From assembly GCA_039621445.1 (NCBI GenBank), contig CP154957.1, positions 35,098,227-35,162,226 on the forward strand: a stretch of DNA of 64,000 nt, read 5' to 3'. This DNA comes from Euglena gracilis. Lineage: Eukaryota; Euglenida; Euglenophyceae; Euglenales. The notes beneath the pieces were generated by a model. That model worked only from the letters and a program-made list of their open reading frames with translations. It was not told the DNA's origin and made no database searches. Of this stretch, positions 52,546-62,640 are shown piece by piece. The translations under genes and the position numbers were made by a program. Position 1 is the stretch's first letter; every line of letters begins with the position of its first letter.

Positions 52546-53308
52546 AAGTTCAGGACAGTTGCAGCTACAGAAACAGAAATTTTGTAGTTAGGATAGGAGC
52601 CTCCTAGTTCAATTTGAATTTCTCAAATTTTAACCCTGGCGCCTCCCACACATCGCTCCCTGGTCGCTTTGCGCCCATTGCCTTCGGCAATTTTTGCGGC
52701 TCCAAAAATGGCTTTTTTTTGTACGCTGAGTCAGGGATATAACGCAGCTTGTCGCATGGATTTAGTCCAACAATGTGCATCAGCAAAATGAAACAATCTG
52801 GGCCACAGAGCCACCAGCCCCCCCCCCAGAGCCCTTGGGGCACCCTGGGAAAGGTTGGTCCCCTCCCAACCTTCCCCAGGGCACTCCGGGGAGGAGGGGG
52901 CCAGTGGGGGGTTGCCAGGGGGAGTCCCAGGTGCGAGTCAGGGGTGCTGAGTGCCCAAAACAACTTAACCTAACTGCCCAGCCTGATGACTCTGCAGCTA
53001 GGATTAGGCAAATCTTATTAGGAATTATCAATTAGTTGACCCCATTTGTCTGTGCAGGGCTCTGTCTCTGTCACTCACACTGTCAGTTTGTGGTCAAGAA
53101 TTATCTGGATCAATTATCATCAATTGTTTGGACCAATCATTATCTTACCCTTGGTTTGGACTTCTGGACTTTGGTACTCTCTTCCTTTGTGGTTTGCTTG
53201 TATTGTGCTGTTGGATTTGTGGGATTTTTAAACTTTTGGCAAATACGAGGCGTGAAACTTTGAGCCAACCCACGTCATTTCTCCCAAAACACCCTCAAAA
53301 CAAAGAAA
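52546..53308. other. Presumed 5' non-coding region (possible LTR/leader) of the chromovirus
   Basis: No gene is seen between the 210-bp repeats and the first Gag-region ATG. The region could contain the 5' LTR and primer binding site. However, the window ends before a 3' LTR could be compared and no similar sequence was found at 63.2-64 kb, so LTR borders cannot be set. Confidence 0.35.
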
Positions 53309-55505
53309 ATGCAATTTTTAAAACAAGCCGCGAGGGGAATTGAAATATCCCTGGGCAGGGTAAAAGATCCTACGCAACGGGGTGCCGGCCCTCCAACGAA
53401 GAAAAACACAAACAACGCACTGAACGTCTGAACCTGGAGGTCGGCAACCTGAGTCACAGGGTGGACGAAACAGCTCAGACGACTCAAAAACTGCTGGGTG
53501 AACTACAAAAACGGACCATTAAAACAGGAACACATGACACATCTGAACATGCCAAATGGCTGAAAATGACATCTGCCATTGGCTCAATGACAACCGGGGT
53601 CGGTCAACTGGAAGCAAAACTGGCTGGTCTGACAACAAAAACTGCAGAACGGGAAACACATGGCAACGGCATTTGGCAGCATTTACATCCTCTGACCACG
53701 GAACTGCAAACACAGCAGAAACGGTGGACAGAACAGCTGGTGACCCTGGACAGAAAAATCAGTACTGTGACAAAAACGACTGAAAACCTGACTGAAAAAC
53801 TGGAAAGGCAAAACACCCAGCAAATCACAACCCCCAGCCCTAGCCTGGCTGAAATACCCAAACTTTTTGAAAATTTAAGCATTTCCTCCCGCCCAGCCTG
53901 CACAGGGGCCTTCGGGCCAGAGTCGGGGGCCAGCCCCCTGGCCAGTGGACCTCCCTCGAGGACCCAGGCTGGACAGCCAGGGGCAGCCACAACGGCACAA
54001 CGAACAGAACAGCCCAGGTACCACGGTTACAACATGGTCGCAGAGGTAGACTGCCCAATTTTTATTCCCCTCCAACATGCGGCTACGAACAAGAAACTGA
54101 ATAACGACAAGAAACTGCAAAAACTGACGCTGACAGGCCAGCTGCCTCAACTGCCATCGCTAGGATGGTGGAGCCGGCGGATGGCTGCCCAGCTCTGAAC
54201 CAAACACTGGATGTGCCAACTGCCTTAACCGCCATCGTTAGGGTGGTGGACCAGGCGGATGGCTTCCCAGCCCTGAACCAAACGCTGGAAATGCCAGCTG
54301 CCTTAACCGCCATCGCTAGGGTGGTGGAGCCGGCAGATGGCTTTGCCGCCATGTACCAATCACTGGACAGCAACAGGTGGACTGAACCAGAACAAAACGG
54401 CACAGACATTACAGTGCCCCTGACATGCAATGACAGCCCACGTGTCATTGCCATGGTGCACATGGACCAGGACGACACCGAACAGACCGGTCCAGCACCA
54501 GATTACACAGAACTGGACGAAAACAACGAACCGTACTTCGACGAACAGGTGTTTGCACCACAAAACTGTTACCAACAGCCAGAAACGGACACACAGAACG
54601 ACCAAAACTGGCAAACTGCAACAGCACAGCAACCAGGAACCCAGAGTTTTGCACTGGTGGCGGTACGACAGAGCCCAGAACAACCAGACCGCCTCTAGGG
54701 TGAAGCTGAAACTTCGTACCAGGAAATATCGTACAGCTCGTACGATATTCCACAGCCGGAACCACAGAACCAGAACACTGATTGGGACTGGTGGTCGAAC
54801 TCGGCGTACGAAACTGGACAGCTAACCCAGGAATTTCAACAGTTCAGACGCAAAACCGAACAGACGAACCAGCAAACGGCAGAAACACTGCAGCAGCTGC
54901 AACAAACAACGACGGAGTGGGTCAGCGAACTGCACGCAACAGTCAACAGACAGGGTGAAGCACTCATGACAGAAATAAACCGCAGACACGAAGAACTGAC
55001 GACAGTCCTGGCAACAACCCAAGCAAACATGGAACTGGTGACAGTGAACCAGAACAGGCTGTACCAGGAACATTTCAACGGAATGTCACAGCAGATCACA
55101 GAAATCAGGGAAAGGGCAGACAGGGCCGCGGGCCAACGGGGATCGGGGACCCCACAACCCCAGAACCAGCCCCCACCAGCCCCGAGGGGCCAGCCCACAA
55201 GACAACACGGGACGGGGACCCTTGAACCCCAAGCCTGGCTAACGGGGATGGGGACCCCACAACCCCTGGCCCAGCCACGGCCAGCCCTGACGGGCCAGCA
55301 TGCAGGAAACCAAGGGACGGGGACCCCAGAACCCCAGGCCTGTCAAACGGGGACGGGGACCCCACAACCCCTGACAGGTATTTTCAGCCATAGCAGCCCC
55401 CACTGGGGGACGAAACACCACACCCAAAAACGGAAGGAGGAGCTGCAGCACCGGGGACCGTTAACCCGGCTTCCCTGGTGGGGCAGCTCATCCAGCAAGA
55501 ACTAA
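53309..55505 (+). pseudogene. Chromovirus leader/Gag N-terminal region: coiled coils and repeats, frame-broken
   Basis: A possible start is ATG 53309. The main pieces are frame 53461-54198 (KLLGELQKRT, heptad-like, Thr/Gln-rich), 54165-54698, and 54700-55505 (FQQFRRKTEQTNQQTAETLQ coiled coil, then GTPQPQNQPPPAPRG). Within 54162-54360 a 78-bp (26-codon) unit is repeated two and a half times (ADGFPALNQTLEMPAALTAI). 55140-55380 is a repeated GTGTPxPxA..P Pro-rich tract. A TAG at 54696-54698 separates two pieces in the same frame. Such a long non-capsid N-terminus is unusual for gypsy Gag. Function unknown. Confidence 0.6.
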
Positions 55506-57190
55506 AAACTGCCTTGACACCGTTAATTGCCCAACTGACTCGACAAACAGAACAACGACCGACTGCAGTGCCGACCAGCCCAGCTCTCACGACAAACCCG
55601 ACAAGCCCAGCCCCACAGCCAACCCAGCCGACTCAACAGATTTCACAGCCAGTGACGACGCAACAGACCCCACAGTCCCGGGCACGGGGCTTGTTCGTGT
55701 GGGCATACAAAACTGAAACTCAGAACACAGCCACAACAACCTGGGTGGGACCCCAGATGGGGCCTACCCAAACTGCCATCCACCACATTGGAGAGGAAAC
55801 AGTGGTGGCACCCGTGGCAACGGCCCCGGCAGCATGCTTCGGGCTGCTGCTGGGTCCAGTGGGCGCGGCAATGACAAAAGACCTGGTAAGACCAACACTG
55901 CAGGGGAATTTCGCAGATTTTGCCGTGAAATTTCCAATGTACCTGCAACGTGTGTCAGCCGGTCAGGGGTCCCTGACCGATGACCTGAAACTGTCACTGC
56001 TGGAGGGCAGCCTGGACAGTGCCAGGAAACTGGAACTACAACGTAGACAGGAACGCGGTGAGAAAAAAAAAATACCAGGAATTTTGGAACTGGATGTGCC
56101 AGAAATACGGTGGAGACACACAATCAGCCATCAAAGACGAACTGAAAAACTTGAGACCAAAAACGGAAGGAAAACTGACACTGGAAGCGTGGAGGGAGTT
56201 TGAGGCCCATTTCAAACTCCTCTACAGCAGGCTGGAAAATCCATCAGAGGAAGACGCTTACAACCTGGTGGCTGAAAAAATGCCTGAAACACAACGCAGA
56301 AGCTGCATCGGGGAACAGGACCGCAGACATCAGGACAGACCAACACTGAAACTGAAAGGGGTCACGAACATTGCAAACGTACCCGATGCAACAACGGAAG
56401 ACGTTTGTGACCTGGTGGCAGCAACTGTGGGTACAGGTGAAAATTTTCAGGTGGCGCGGGACGGACAAAACTTCAGGATCCAACTGCACAGCAGCACAGC
56501 TGCTGAACTGCTCCTGATGAACAACAGTTCAACGCTGCTGACTGGACACAAGCCACAATTCACACAGGTACAGGCCAAACTGACGCTGGATGAACTGTTC
56601 CAACGGGTGGAAACTGAACTCAGGTGCCAACAACAGTCAGACTCCCTGGGTAGGGGGTACAACGGCTGGCAGAACCAACCTCGTGAAAACAGATCACGGT
56701 CGATGGACGGCAGGGGTTACGTCAGGGAAGTCAAGGAAGAGGAGAAAACAAAATGCAGAAGTCGGACACCACCTTCCAGATCCCGACCCAACTGCCCTGG
56801 ACCTCGAACTCCAACACCTGAGAAACCCAGACCCCCTTCTCCACGTCAGCAGGTGCCCATGGCAGTTTCAAAACAGCCTGGCCAGGGACGGTACACCAAC
56901 TGGTCAGACTGGGGACAGAACGACTGAGGCAAAGGCAAAGGAAAGGGGAAAGGTCAAAACTGGGGTTCAGGAAAGGGATACAACTCTGGGAAAGGATACT
57001 ATTCTGGCAAGGGGAGCGGGAAAGGAAAAGGTAAAGGGCAGCCACAGCCACAGCCAGCAGCAACGAAAACTGAACAACAGACTCAGCAAACCGACTCACA
57101 GGAACGAGCCAACCATCCACAGGGACAGCCAAAGGCAGAAGCATCTTCCAGCAATCGCTGGCAGCCAGTTCAAAACGCAGAACGGAAGTG
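55478..57190 (+). pseudogene. Chromovirus Gag: capsid and GK-rich nucleocapsid, frame-broken
   Basis: The capsid core runs FADFAVKFPMYLQRVSAGQG, LKLSLLEGSLDSARKLEL (frame 55478-56203), then after the A-run at 56062-56071 continues in the next frame (56019-56927) with WREFEAHFKLLYSRLENPSE. This is the pattern of Ty3-type retrotransposon Gag. Pro/Arg-rich sequence follows. After a TGA (56926-56928), the same frame continues with GKGKGKGKGQNWGSGKGYNS and more GKG repeats, an RNA-binding-like tail replacing the usual zinc knuckle, to a TGA at 57189. The capsid forms the virus-like particle in which the RNA is copied. Both the frame shift and the TGA could be decay or sequence error. Confidence 0.75.
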
Positions 57191-57457
57191 AAGGGGCTGC
57201 GGCCGAGGGTCGGGGACGAGAGGGGCGACTCTCTGCAGACACAACCGAAACAACAAAACAAAACAAGGGAACCAGGTCCAGAGCCGCAGCGGTCATACAC
57301 ACTGGGTAAGGGAGGTCAGAAAAAACCCCAAAAGAAAAACATCCTGGCAAAAAAACTACTCCACAGCCCAGAACCGAAAAGAGAACAGGTCAGCTGCAGG
57401 TTCGGCAGAGCAGCTTCACGGTGGGTGTCTAAAAACTACCACGTGAAGGAAGAGAAA

Positions 57458-57800
57458 ATGACAGACATTCTCTCACACTTCGGGGTCCAGCCCCAGCTGG
57501 ATGCCTTTGCAACGGAAAAAAACAAAAGATTCCCGCAATGGTGGGGATCGGGCAGCCCAGACGGAACTAATGCCTTTGAAAAATACTGGCACGGAAAACT
57601 GCTGTGGATGAACCCCCCATTCAGCAAAATTTCACAAGCGGTGAGAAAAATCCAAACAGACGAGGCCCACGCACTTCTCATGGTACCAAGATGAGTTCAC
57701 AGACGATGGTACAGGGAAATCAAAAAACTGGCAGTGATGTCAATGTTCATCCCAGCGGAAACAAAACTGTTCGGACAGGGTGACAAGAATTGCAGGAATA
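57458..57800 (+). pseudogene. Dam (DNA N6-adenine methylase)-like domain in the chromovirus
   Basis: Within frame 57188-57694: LSHFGVQPQLDAFATEKNKR, FEKYWHGKLLWMNPPFSKIS and KIQTDEAHALLMVPR. The NPPF motif (57611-57622) is the catalytic-type (D/N)PP(Y/F) of amino-methyltransferases. A TGA (57692-57694) follows VPR at a place where related sequences commonly carry Trp, and the frame continues with RRWYREIKKLAVMSMFIPAE. The layout matches the methylase-like region of DIRS elements and the decayed domain at 46.3-46.7 kb. No clear SAM-binding motif I (FxGxG) is visible, so catalytic ability is doubtful. It may act in DNA or primer handling (inference). Confidence 0.65.
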
Positions 57801-58954
57801 CACCGTGGCCTGTGGAAGTGTTTTTGGTATGCGGACACAAAACACGGTGCAAGTACCTACCAGGTTTCCACAAGCATTTCACCCCCCTACACCCGACATC
57901 CAAGGTCAGGTTCGGCACAGCCCACGAGTACCCGCCAGTGGAGGACGAGGTGGAGGGTGGTGAACAGAAAAACGACCTGGGGAAAGAAAAACCACAGAAA
58001 CACATCAGAAAGCTGCAGGAGGCAGCCACAGCGACACCAGAACGGGCCACAGCAGAAAAACCAAAACCAAAAATGCTGGACCTGTTCTGTGGAACAAAAT
58101 CGGTCAGCAAGGTGTATGAAAAAAATGGGCTTCGAGGTGGTGACGGTGGACTCAGACCCCAGGTGGAAAGCGGATTACCAGGTGGACGTACTGGACTGGG
58201 ACTTCAGAAAACATTTCAAACCTGGCGAATTCCACACGGTGGTTTGTGGAGTTGCATGCACAGAATTCAGTATTGCCCTGACTACAAGACCCAGAAACCT
58301 GGAAAAGGGAGACAGCCTTGCAAAGAAAGCCCTGGAAATTGTGGATTTCTGCAGCCGCAGAAATGGTGGTTGGAAAACCCAAGGTATGGATACCTTGGAA
58401 AACGAGATTACATGAAACCGTACCCGTACATTGACGTGGATTACTGTCAATACACAGACTGGGGTTACAAAAAACCAACACGAATCCGGGGCATCCCTGA
58501 CATCCTGCAGGTACCAGCCAAACGGTGTGACGGGAAAACGTGCAAGAACCTGGAACCAAACGGTGGAGGTCACCTGGTGAAACTCAGCAACAAACACAAC
58601 ATTCCAGCCTTCAAAAAATTCAGGATCCCAGAACAACTGATTCAGGACCTGGCGGGGTTCCACGAACGGCTACGGCAAACCAGCCAAGCCCAGGCCGCGC
58701 AGCAACAACCGCTGCAGCAGCCCAGCCCTGCCCAGACTGCACGACAAAACATGCTCTCACAGCCCAGCCCAGAACTGACAGGTCAACAGCCAATCCCAGA
58801 TTCAACTGACAAAACAGAACCTGACCAAAACATTCGGCTTCCAAAACGACTGTGTGGACCGGTGTCCAAACTCCTGCTGGGGCAGGTCATCAGCAGAAAG
58901 AAAGCAAAACAACTCCTCATCGAAGTCCGTGCTGTTTTGCCGGCGTCAAAATAA
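57734..58954 (+). pseudogene. C5-cytosine DNA methyltransferase encoded by the chromovirus (two frame breaks)
   Basis: Transfers methyl from SAM to cytosine C5. Motif I: MLDLFCGTKSVSKV at 58073. Then, after a shift at an A7 run (58118-58124), MGFEVVTVDSDPRWKADYQ (motif II) and VVCGVACTEFSIA, the motif IV site, with the catalytic Cys (58257-58259) kept although the usual Pro before it is Ala. The frame returns near 58360 with WWLENPRYGYL (motif VI ENP/V) and GYKKPTRIRG (motif VIII-like). A target-recognition-like part follows, then HLVKLSN and a Gln/Pro-rich linker to 58954. It is a compact enzyme without BAH, PWWP or SRA domains. It lies between the Dam-like domain and protease, in the same strand as gag-pol, so it is probably made as part of the polyprotein. 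Methyltransferase capture by LTR retrotransposons has been reported in dinoflagellates and charophyte algae. Confidence 0.85.
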
Positions 58955-59327
58955 TGTTCCTACAGGCCCTGATTGACACGGGAGCACAGGCAAACCTGGG
59001 GAAAAAGAACCTGATTCCCCAACAAAAAACATCAGACGTTCACAAAAACCCTTAGCCCTGATCACAGCGGACGGAACAAGCATGGAAGGAGGACTACACG
59101 AAGTCACACTGGAACTGCAGTTTTCATCACGGGTGCACAACACGGACAGAACAAGGGAATGGTCCACCATTGGACCATTACATGACGCCGACATCCAAGT
59201 GGATGCCATCCTCGGGTATCCGTGGATGGAACAACACCAACTGGAGGTTTTTCCACACCTACAATCACTGGCCCTCATAGGTGAACCACTGCGGCTGCTG
59301 TCCAGTTGGCACCAGCTGAAGAGCTGA
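58852..59327 (+). pseudogene. Chromovirus aspartic protease, split over two frames
   Basis: Frame 58852-59055 contains FLQALIDTGAQANL (catalytic LIDTG at 58969-58983), ending with stop TAG. The next frame gives ALITADGTSMEGG and, in 59082-59327, LHEVTLELQF, DADIQVDAILGYPWMEQHQL (the ILG C-terminal motif). It cleaves the Gag-Pol precursor. A single frame break near 59050 separates the halves. Confidence 0.82.
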
Positions 59328-59382
59328 AGGAGCAAAAACAGAGGGAACGGAAAATACACCAACTTCAGAAAATATTTCAGCA

Positions 59383-60807
59383 GTGCTGGCAATGAATTTG
59401 CAGATTCCTGCTGAAGCGGGCCAGGAAGAGGAAAAACTGTTTGAAGACGAAACAACACTGGAAACACTGGCAAAACAACTTCGGAAATTGTCAAAGAAAT
59501 CTGACAGGGTTCACGGTGTTGTGGTGGTGCCAGAAAGACAGGAAAAACAAGGCGAAAACGTGGCAGAACTGGTGAAAAAACTGCGGCAGGACTATGAAGG
59601 AGTGGTCTTGCGAGACAAAATCTACCCAGACCCACCAGAACGCGGACCATCGGGTTATGGGAAAATCGAATTGAAGCTTGGAACAGTGGCGAAAAAGCAA
59701 AGACCCATCCACATGACAGGAGAACGCCGACAGGCACTCATCGACATGGTGGACGAATGGGTTAGGGACCTGAAAGTGGAAGACGGAAGGAGTGACTGGT
59801 CCAGCCCCACGTTCGTGGTGGCCAAAAAAGGTGGAAAATGGAGAGGGGTGGTGGATTTCAGGGCACTGAACGAGGCAACAATCACAGACGCCCATCCCCT
59901 CCCTAGGATAGAAGACATCCTAGTTCAACGAGGACAACGTGCCATGTACAGCGTACTGGACCTGAAAGACGCCTTCCACCAGGTGCCACTGAGAACAGAG
60001 TCCAGACCCTACACCTGCTGCAGCACACCTAAGGGAACAAAACAGTGGAGAGTGCTGGCCATGGGAATGAAAAACGGTGTACCGATTTTCCAGAGGGTGA
60101 TCGAGTACAGCCCGGAGGAGGTACAGGACATTGCAAACCCTTACGTGGACGACATAATCGTAGGAACCATGAGGCAGGGAACTGAAGACAAAACCCTCGA
60201 ACAACACGACAAGGACATCAGAAGGGTGATGGAGGCACTGAAAAAACAGCAACACGTCGCAGACATCAAGAAATGTAAATTTTTCGTGAAAGAGGTGGAA
60301 TTCTGTGGACATGTGCCGGGTGGTGGACAACGAAAACCAGCACCAGGGAAACTGATGGCCTTGGAAAAACGGGAGGAGCCAAAAACGGTCACAGCCCTGC
60401 GGGCATTCCTGGGATTCACAAACTACTACGCCTCATACATCCCAGGGTACGCGGAATTGGCTGCAGACCTAACGGAAAAACTGAAAGTGAAAAAGGGACA
60501 AGGAAAGAAAGGAAGCCTGACACCTGTGTTTTTCGGTGAAAAGGAAAGAACAGCCTTCCAGACCATCAAAGAAAAGCTGCTGGGAAGCCTGAAACTCCAA
60601 ACGGTGAACCCGGACAAACCATTCATACTCAGGGTGGATGAGAGTGGCAGAGCCGTAGGTGCGGCTCTGGAACAGTTTGCGGAGGATACTGCAGAAAAAC
60701 CAGACCCAACAACAGCTATGACCAAGAGAACAGTACCTGTAGCTTTCTCTTCAGGAACACTGACACCGGGGCAGGTTCGCTCGTGGTCTCCTAGACCTAC
60801 GCAGTGA
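59383..60807 (+). CDS. Chromovirus reverse transcriptase with RNase H N-terminal part (474 codons open)
   Basis: The longest intact frame of the element. Motifs in order: KLGTVAKKQRPIHMTGERRQ, DWSSPTFVVAKKGGKWRGVV, DFRALNEATITDAHPLPRIE, YSVLDLKDAFHQVPL, AMGMKNGVPIFQRVIE, NPYVDDIIVGT (YVDD at 60142-60153), CKFFVKEVEFCGH, LRAFLGFTNYYASYIPGYAE and, in RNase H, FILRVDESGRAVGAALEQ. It makes cDNA and degrades the RNA strand. The frame is lost after RSWSP near 60795 and resumes in 60804-61034. The upstream part (59383-59580) is the PR-RT linker. All catalytic Asp residues of RT are present. Confidence 0.95.
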   Translation: MLAMNLQIPAEAGQEEEKLFEDETTLETLAKQLRKLSKKSDRVHGVVVVPERQEKQGENVAELVKKLRQDYEGVVLRDKIYPDPPERGPSGYGKIELKLGTVAKKQRPIHMTGERRQALIDMVDEWVRDLKVEDGRSDWSSPTFVVAKKGGKWRGVVDFRALNEATITDAHPLPRIEDILVQRGQRAMYSVLDLKDAFHQVPLRTESRPYTCCSTPKGTKQWRVLAMGMKNGVPIFQRVIEYSPEEVQDIANPYVDDIIVGTMRQGTEDKTLEQHDKDIRRVMEALKKQQHVADIKKCKFFVKEVEFCGHVPGGGQRKPAPGKLMALEKREEPKTVTALRAFLGFTNYYASYIPGYAELAADLTEKLKVKKGQGKKGSLTPVFFGEKERTAFQTIKEKLLGSLKLQTVNPDKPFILRVDESGRAVGAALEQFAEDTAEKPDPTTAMTKRTVPVAFSSGTLTPGQVRSWSPRPTQ

Positions 60808-61034
60808 TCCTGGCCCTGCAAAAATGGGCTTCCTGGATAGGAATGCAACCGGTACTGGTGTTGACGGACCACAAGTCCATTGAGGCATGGGCAACGGACT
60901 CGCTGGACACCCCCACTGGACCAGCTGGACGTAGGGCTAGGTGGCACGAACTGCTTTCGCGGTTCGACATAACCGTTGCATACGTACCTGGCAAAGACAA
61001 CACGGTCGCCGATGCCTTGAGTAGGTGGGCCTAA
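60804..61034 (+). pseudogene. RNase H C-terminal part
   Basis: After the frame break: VILALQKWASWIGMQPVLVL, TDHKSIEAW and ITVAYVPGKDNTVADALSRW, the standard RNase H end (PGKxNxxADALSR). A TAA (61032-61034) follows RWA, where the same frame continues with PASQAFADVSIHGSEEDDR. Confidence 0.88.
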
Positions 61035-61058
61035 CCCGCCTCACAGGCATTCGCAGAC

Positions 61059-62073
61059 GTGAGTATCCACGGGAGTGAGGAGGACGACCGACTCATGAAA
61101 GAAATCATCAAACAGGAGGAAAAGGAACAGAAAACTTGTATGGTGATCAACGTGGCAGACCTGACACAGGCACAAAAACAACTTCAAGAACACGTCACTG
61201 TGGCCGTCACAACAAGGGGGGGAGCCAAAACGGGTGAAGATTCGCCCACAGTGCCTGGTTCAACGGAAAACGGTGACACCCCTCAAAAACTTTCAAAAAC
61301 ACATCAAAAACCAGTAAAAAACAACAAAGAAATGGGTTGTGAAGGAAACGACTGTGGTGGAACCAAGCAAAAGACTGGCAGAAGTAACCCCAATGAAGAC
61401 CACGGATGAGGCAGGAAGCCTGATCCGACCAGACCAACCAAAAAACAAAACCACGGATGAGGCAGGAAGCCTGATCCGACCAGACCAACCAAAAAACAAA
61501 ACCCCAGAAAATTCAAACACGACCGAGGGACCATCCACTGAGGAAGACCCACCAAGGCGAAGACCCCTGGAAGAGGACCCTGTGGAACCCCTAACAACAA
61601 CAGACTCAACAAAACAACAGGACGCGCAAGGTGCGTCATCCTCAACGGGGACACCCGTTGGACCTCCATCAAGGGGAGTGCACGAACCGGAGCTTCAACA
61701 GGGGGAACCGAAAGGGGTGATGGACAGGGAATGGAAGAACGTGTACGAAAGTTGCCCAAGGTGGGGACCTGTGCTCAAGGACCTGAAGGAAACGGGGTTC
61801 AAAAACTGGCCTGTCGGGTACCGATTCGACAACGGCAGGCTCTACAAAAACGGTCTCCTGTGTGTGCCAAGTGGGTTGACTGGAAACATAATTCGGGAAC
61901 ATCACGAAACAGCTGGGCACCCAGGATCAGCCCGACTGTGGGACCAGATGGGAAGGTGGTTTGCGTTTGCGGACCACCAGGATGCAAAAAAACTGACAGG
62001 CAAAATGATGACCACGTGTGAAACCTGCCAAGCAACAGAACCCAGCCACCTACCATACAAGGGGCCCCATTGA
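61059..62073 (+). pseudogene. Pol linker and integrase HHCC zinc finger
   Basis: 61059-61409 and 61339-62073 are acidic/Thr/Pro-rich linker followed by the integrase N-terminal domain: HHETAGHPGSARLWDQMGRW, then KMMTTCETCQATEPSHLP, with the His pair and CxxC pair intact. A perfect 51-bp (17-codon) tandem duplication lies at 61400-61501. The last codons and TGA at 62071-62073 result from a frame break; the core continues in another frame. Confidence 0.85.
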
Positions 62074-62640
62074 ACCGACACCGATTCCGGCACACCTCAT
62101 GGACAGTGTTGCAATCGATTTGTTCTCTCTACCTGTAACGACCTTTGAAGGGAAAAATACGACACGTTGGCGTTGTGTGTGGACAGGCTGAGTGGGTGGA
62201 TGGTTGCAACCCCCCACCTGGCCAAGGGACTCACGGCAGAAAAGGTTGGAAAAGAAATGTTCAAACAGTGGAATTTTTGGGATACCCTCGGTGGTGAGCT
62301 CCGACCGGGGCTCCCACTTCACAGCCGGTTGGTGGAAAACACTGTGTGCTGCCCACGGGGTCCGTGTGGCGTACGGGCAGGCATATCACCACAAATCCAA
62401 CGGACGGGCTGAGGTAGCTGGTCAACAAGTCCTCCGAAAACTGGCAAAACTGGCTGCTGAAAAAGGGGTACCCTGGGTTGAACTCCTACCGAACGCCTTG
62501 AGGCCCTACACGACGTCCCAGGTGAAACGGGATTGTCGCCGTACGAAATTGTGTTTGGCAGGCACAGACCGTTGGCGGGATTACCATACCAACCACAAAA
62601 TGAAGCGGAAGGGGCCTCAAGGTTCTTGGAAAGGATGAAG
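62060..62640 (+). pseudogene. Integrase catalytic core, broken into frames
   Basis: Pieces in order: HLMDSVAIDLFSLPVTTFEG (first Asp), then after a shift at an A5 run LCVDRLSGWMVATPHLAKG, then after a shift near 62275 SVVSSDRGSHFTAGWWKTLC (second Asp), AYHHKSNGRAEVAGQQVLRK (Glu) and WVELLPNALR. The D,D-35-E acidic residues are all present. It inserts the cDNA into the host chromosome. Three small frame breaks lie within 500 bp. Confidence 0.88.

Noticed and set aside
52546-53300. 5' LTR and primer binding site of the chromovirus
   Set aside because: No matching sequence was found at 63.2-64 kb and no convincing TG...CA ends were seen. The window stops before a 3' LTR could be compared.
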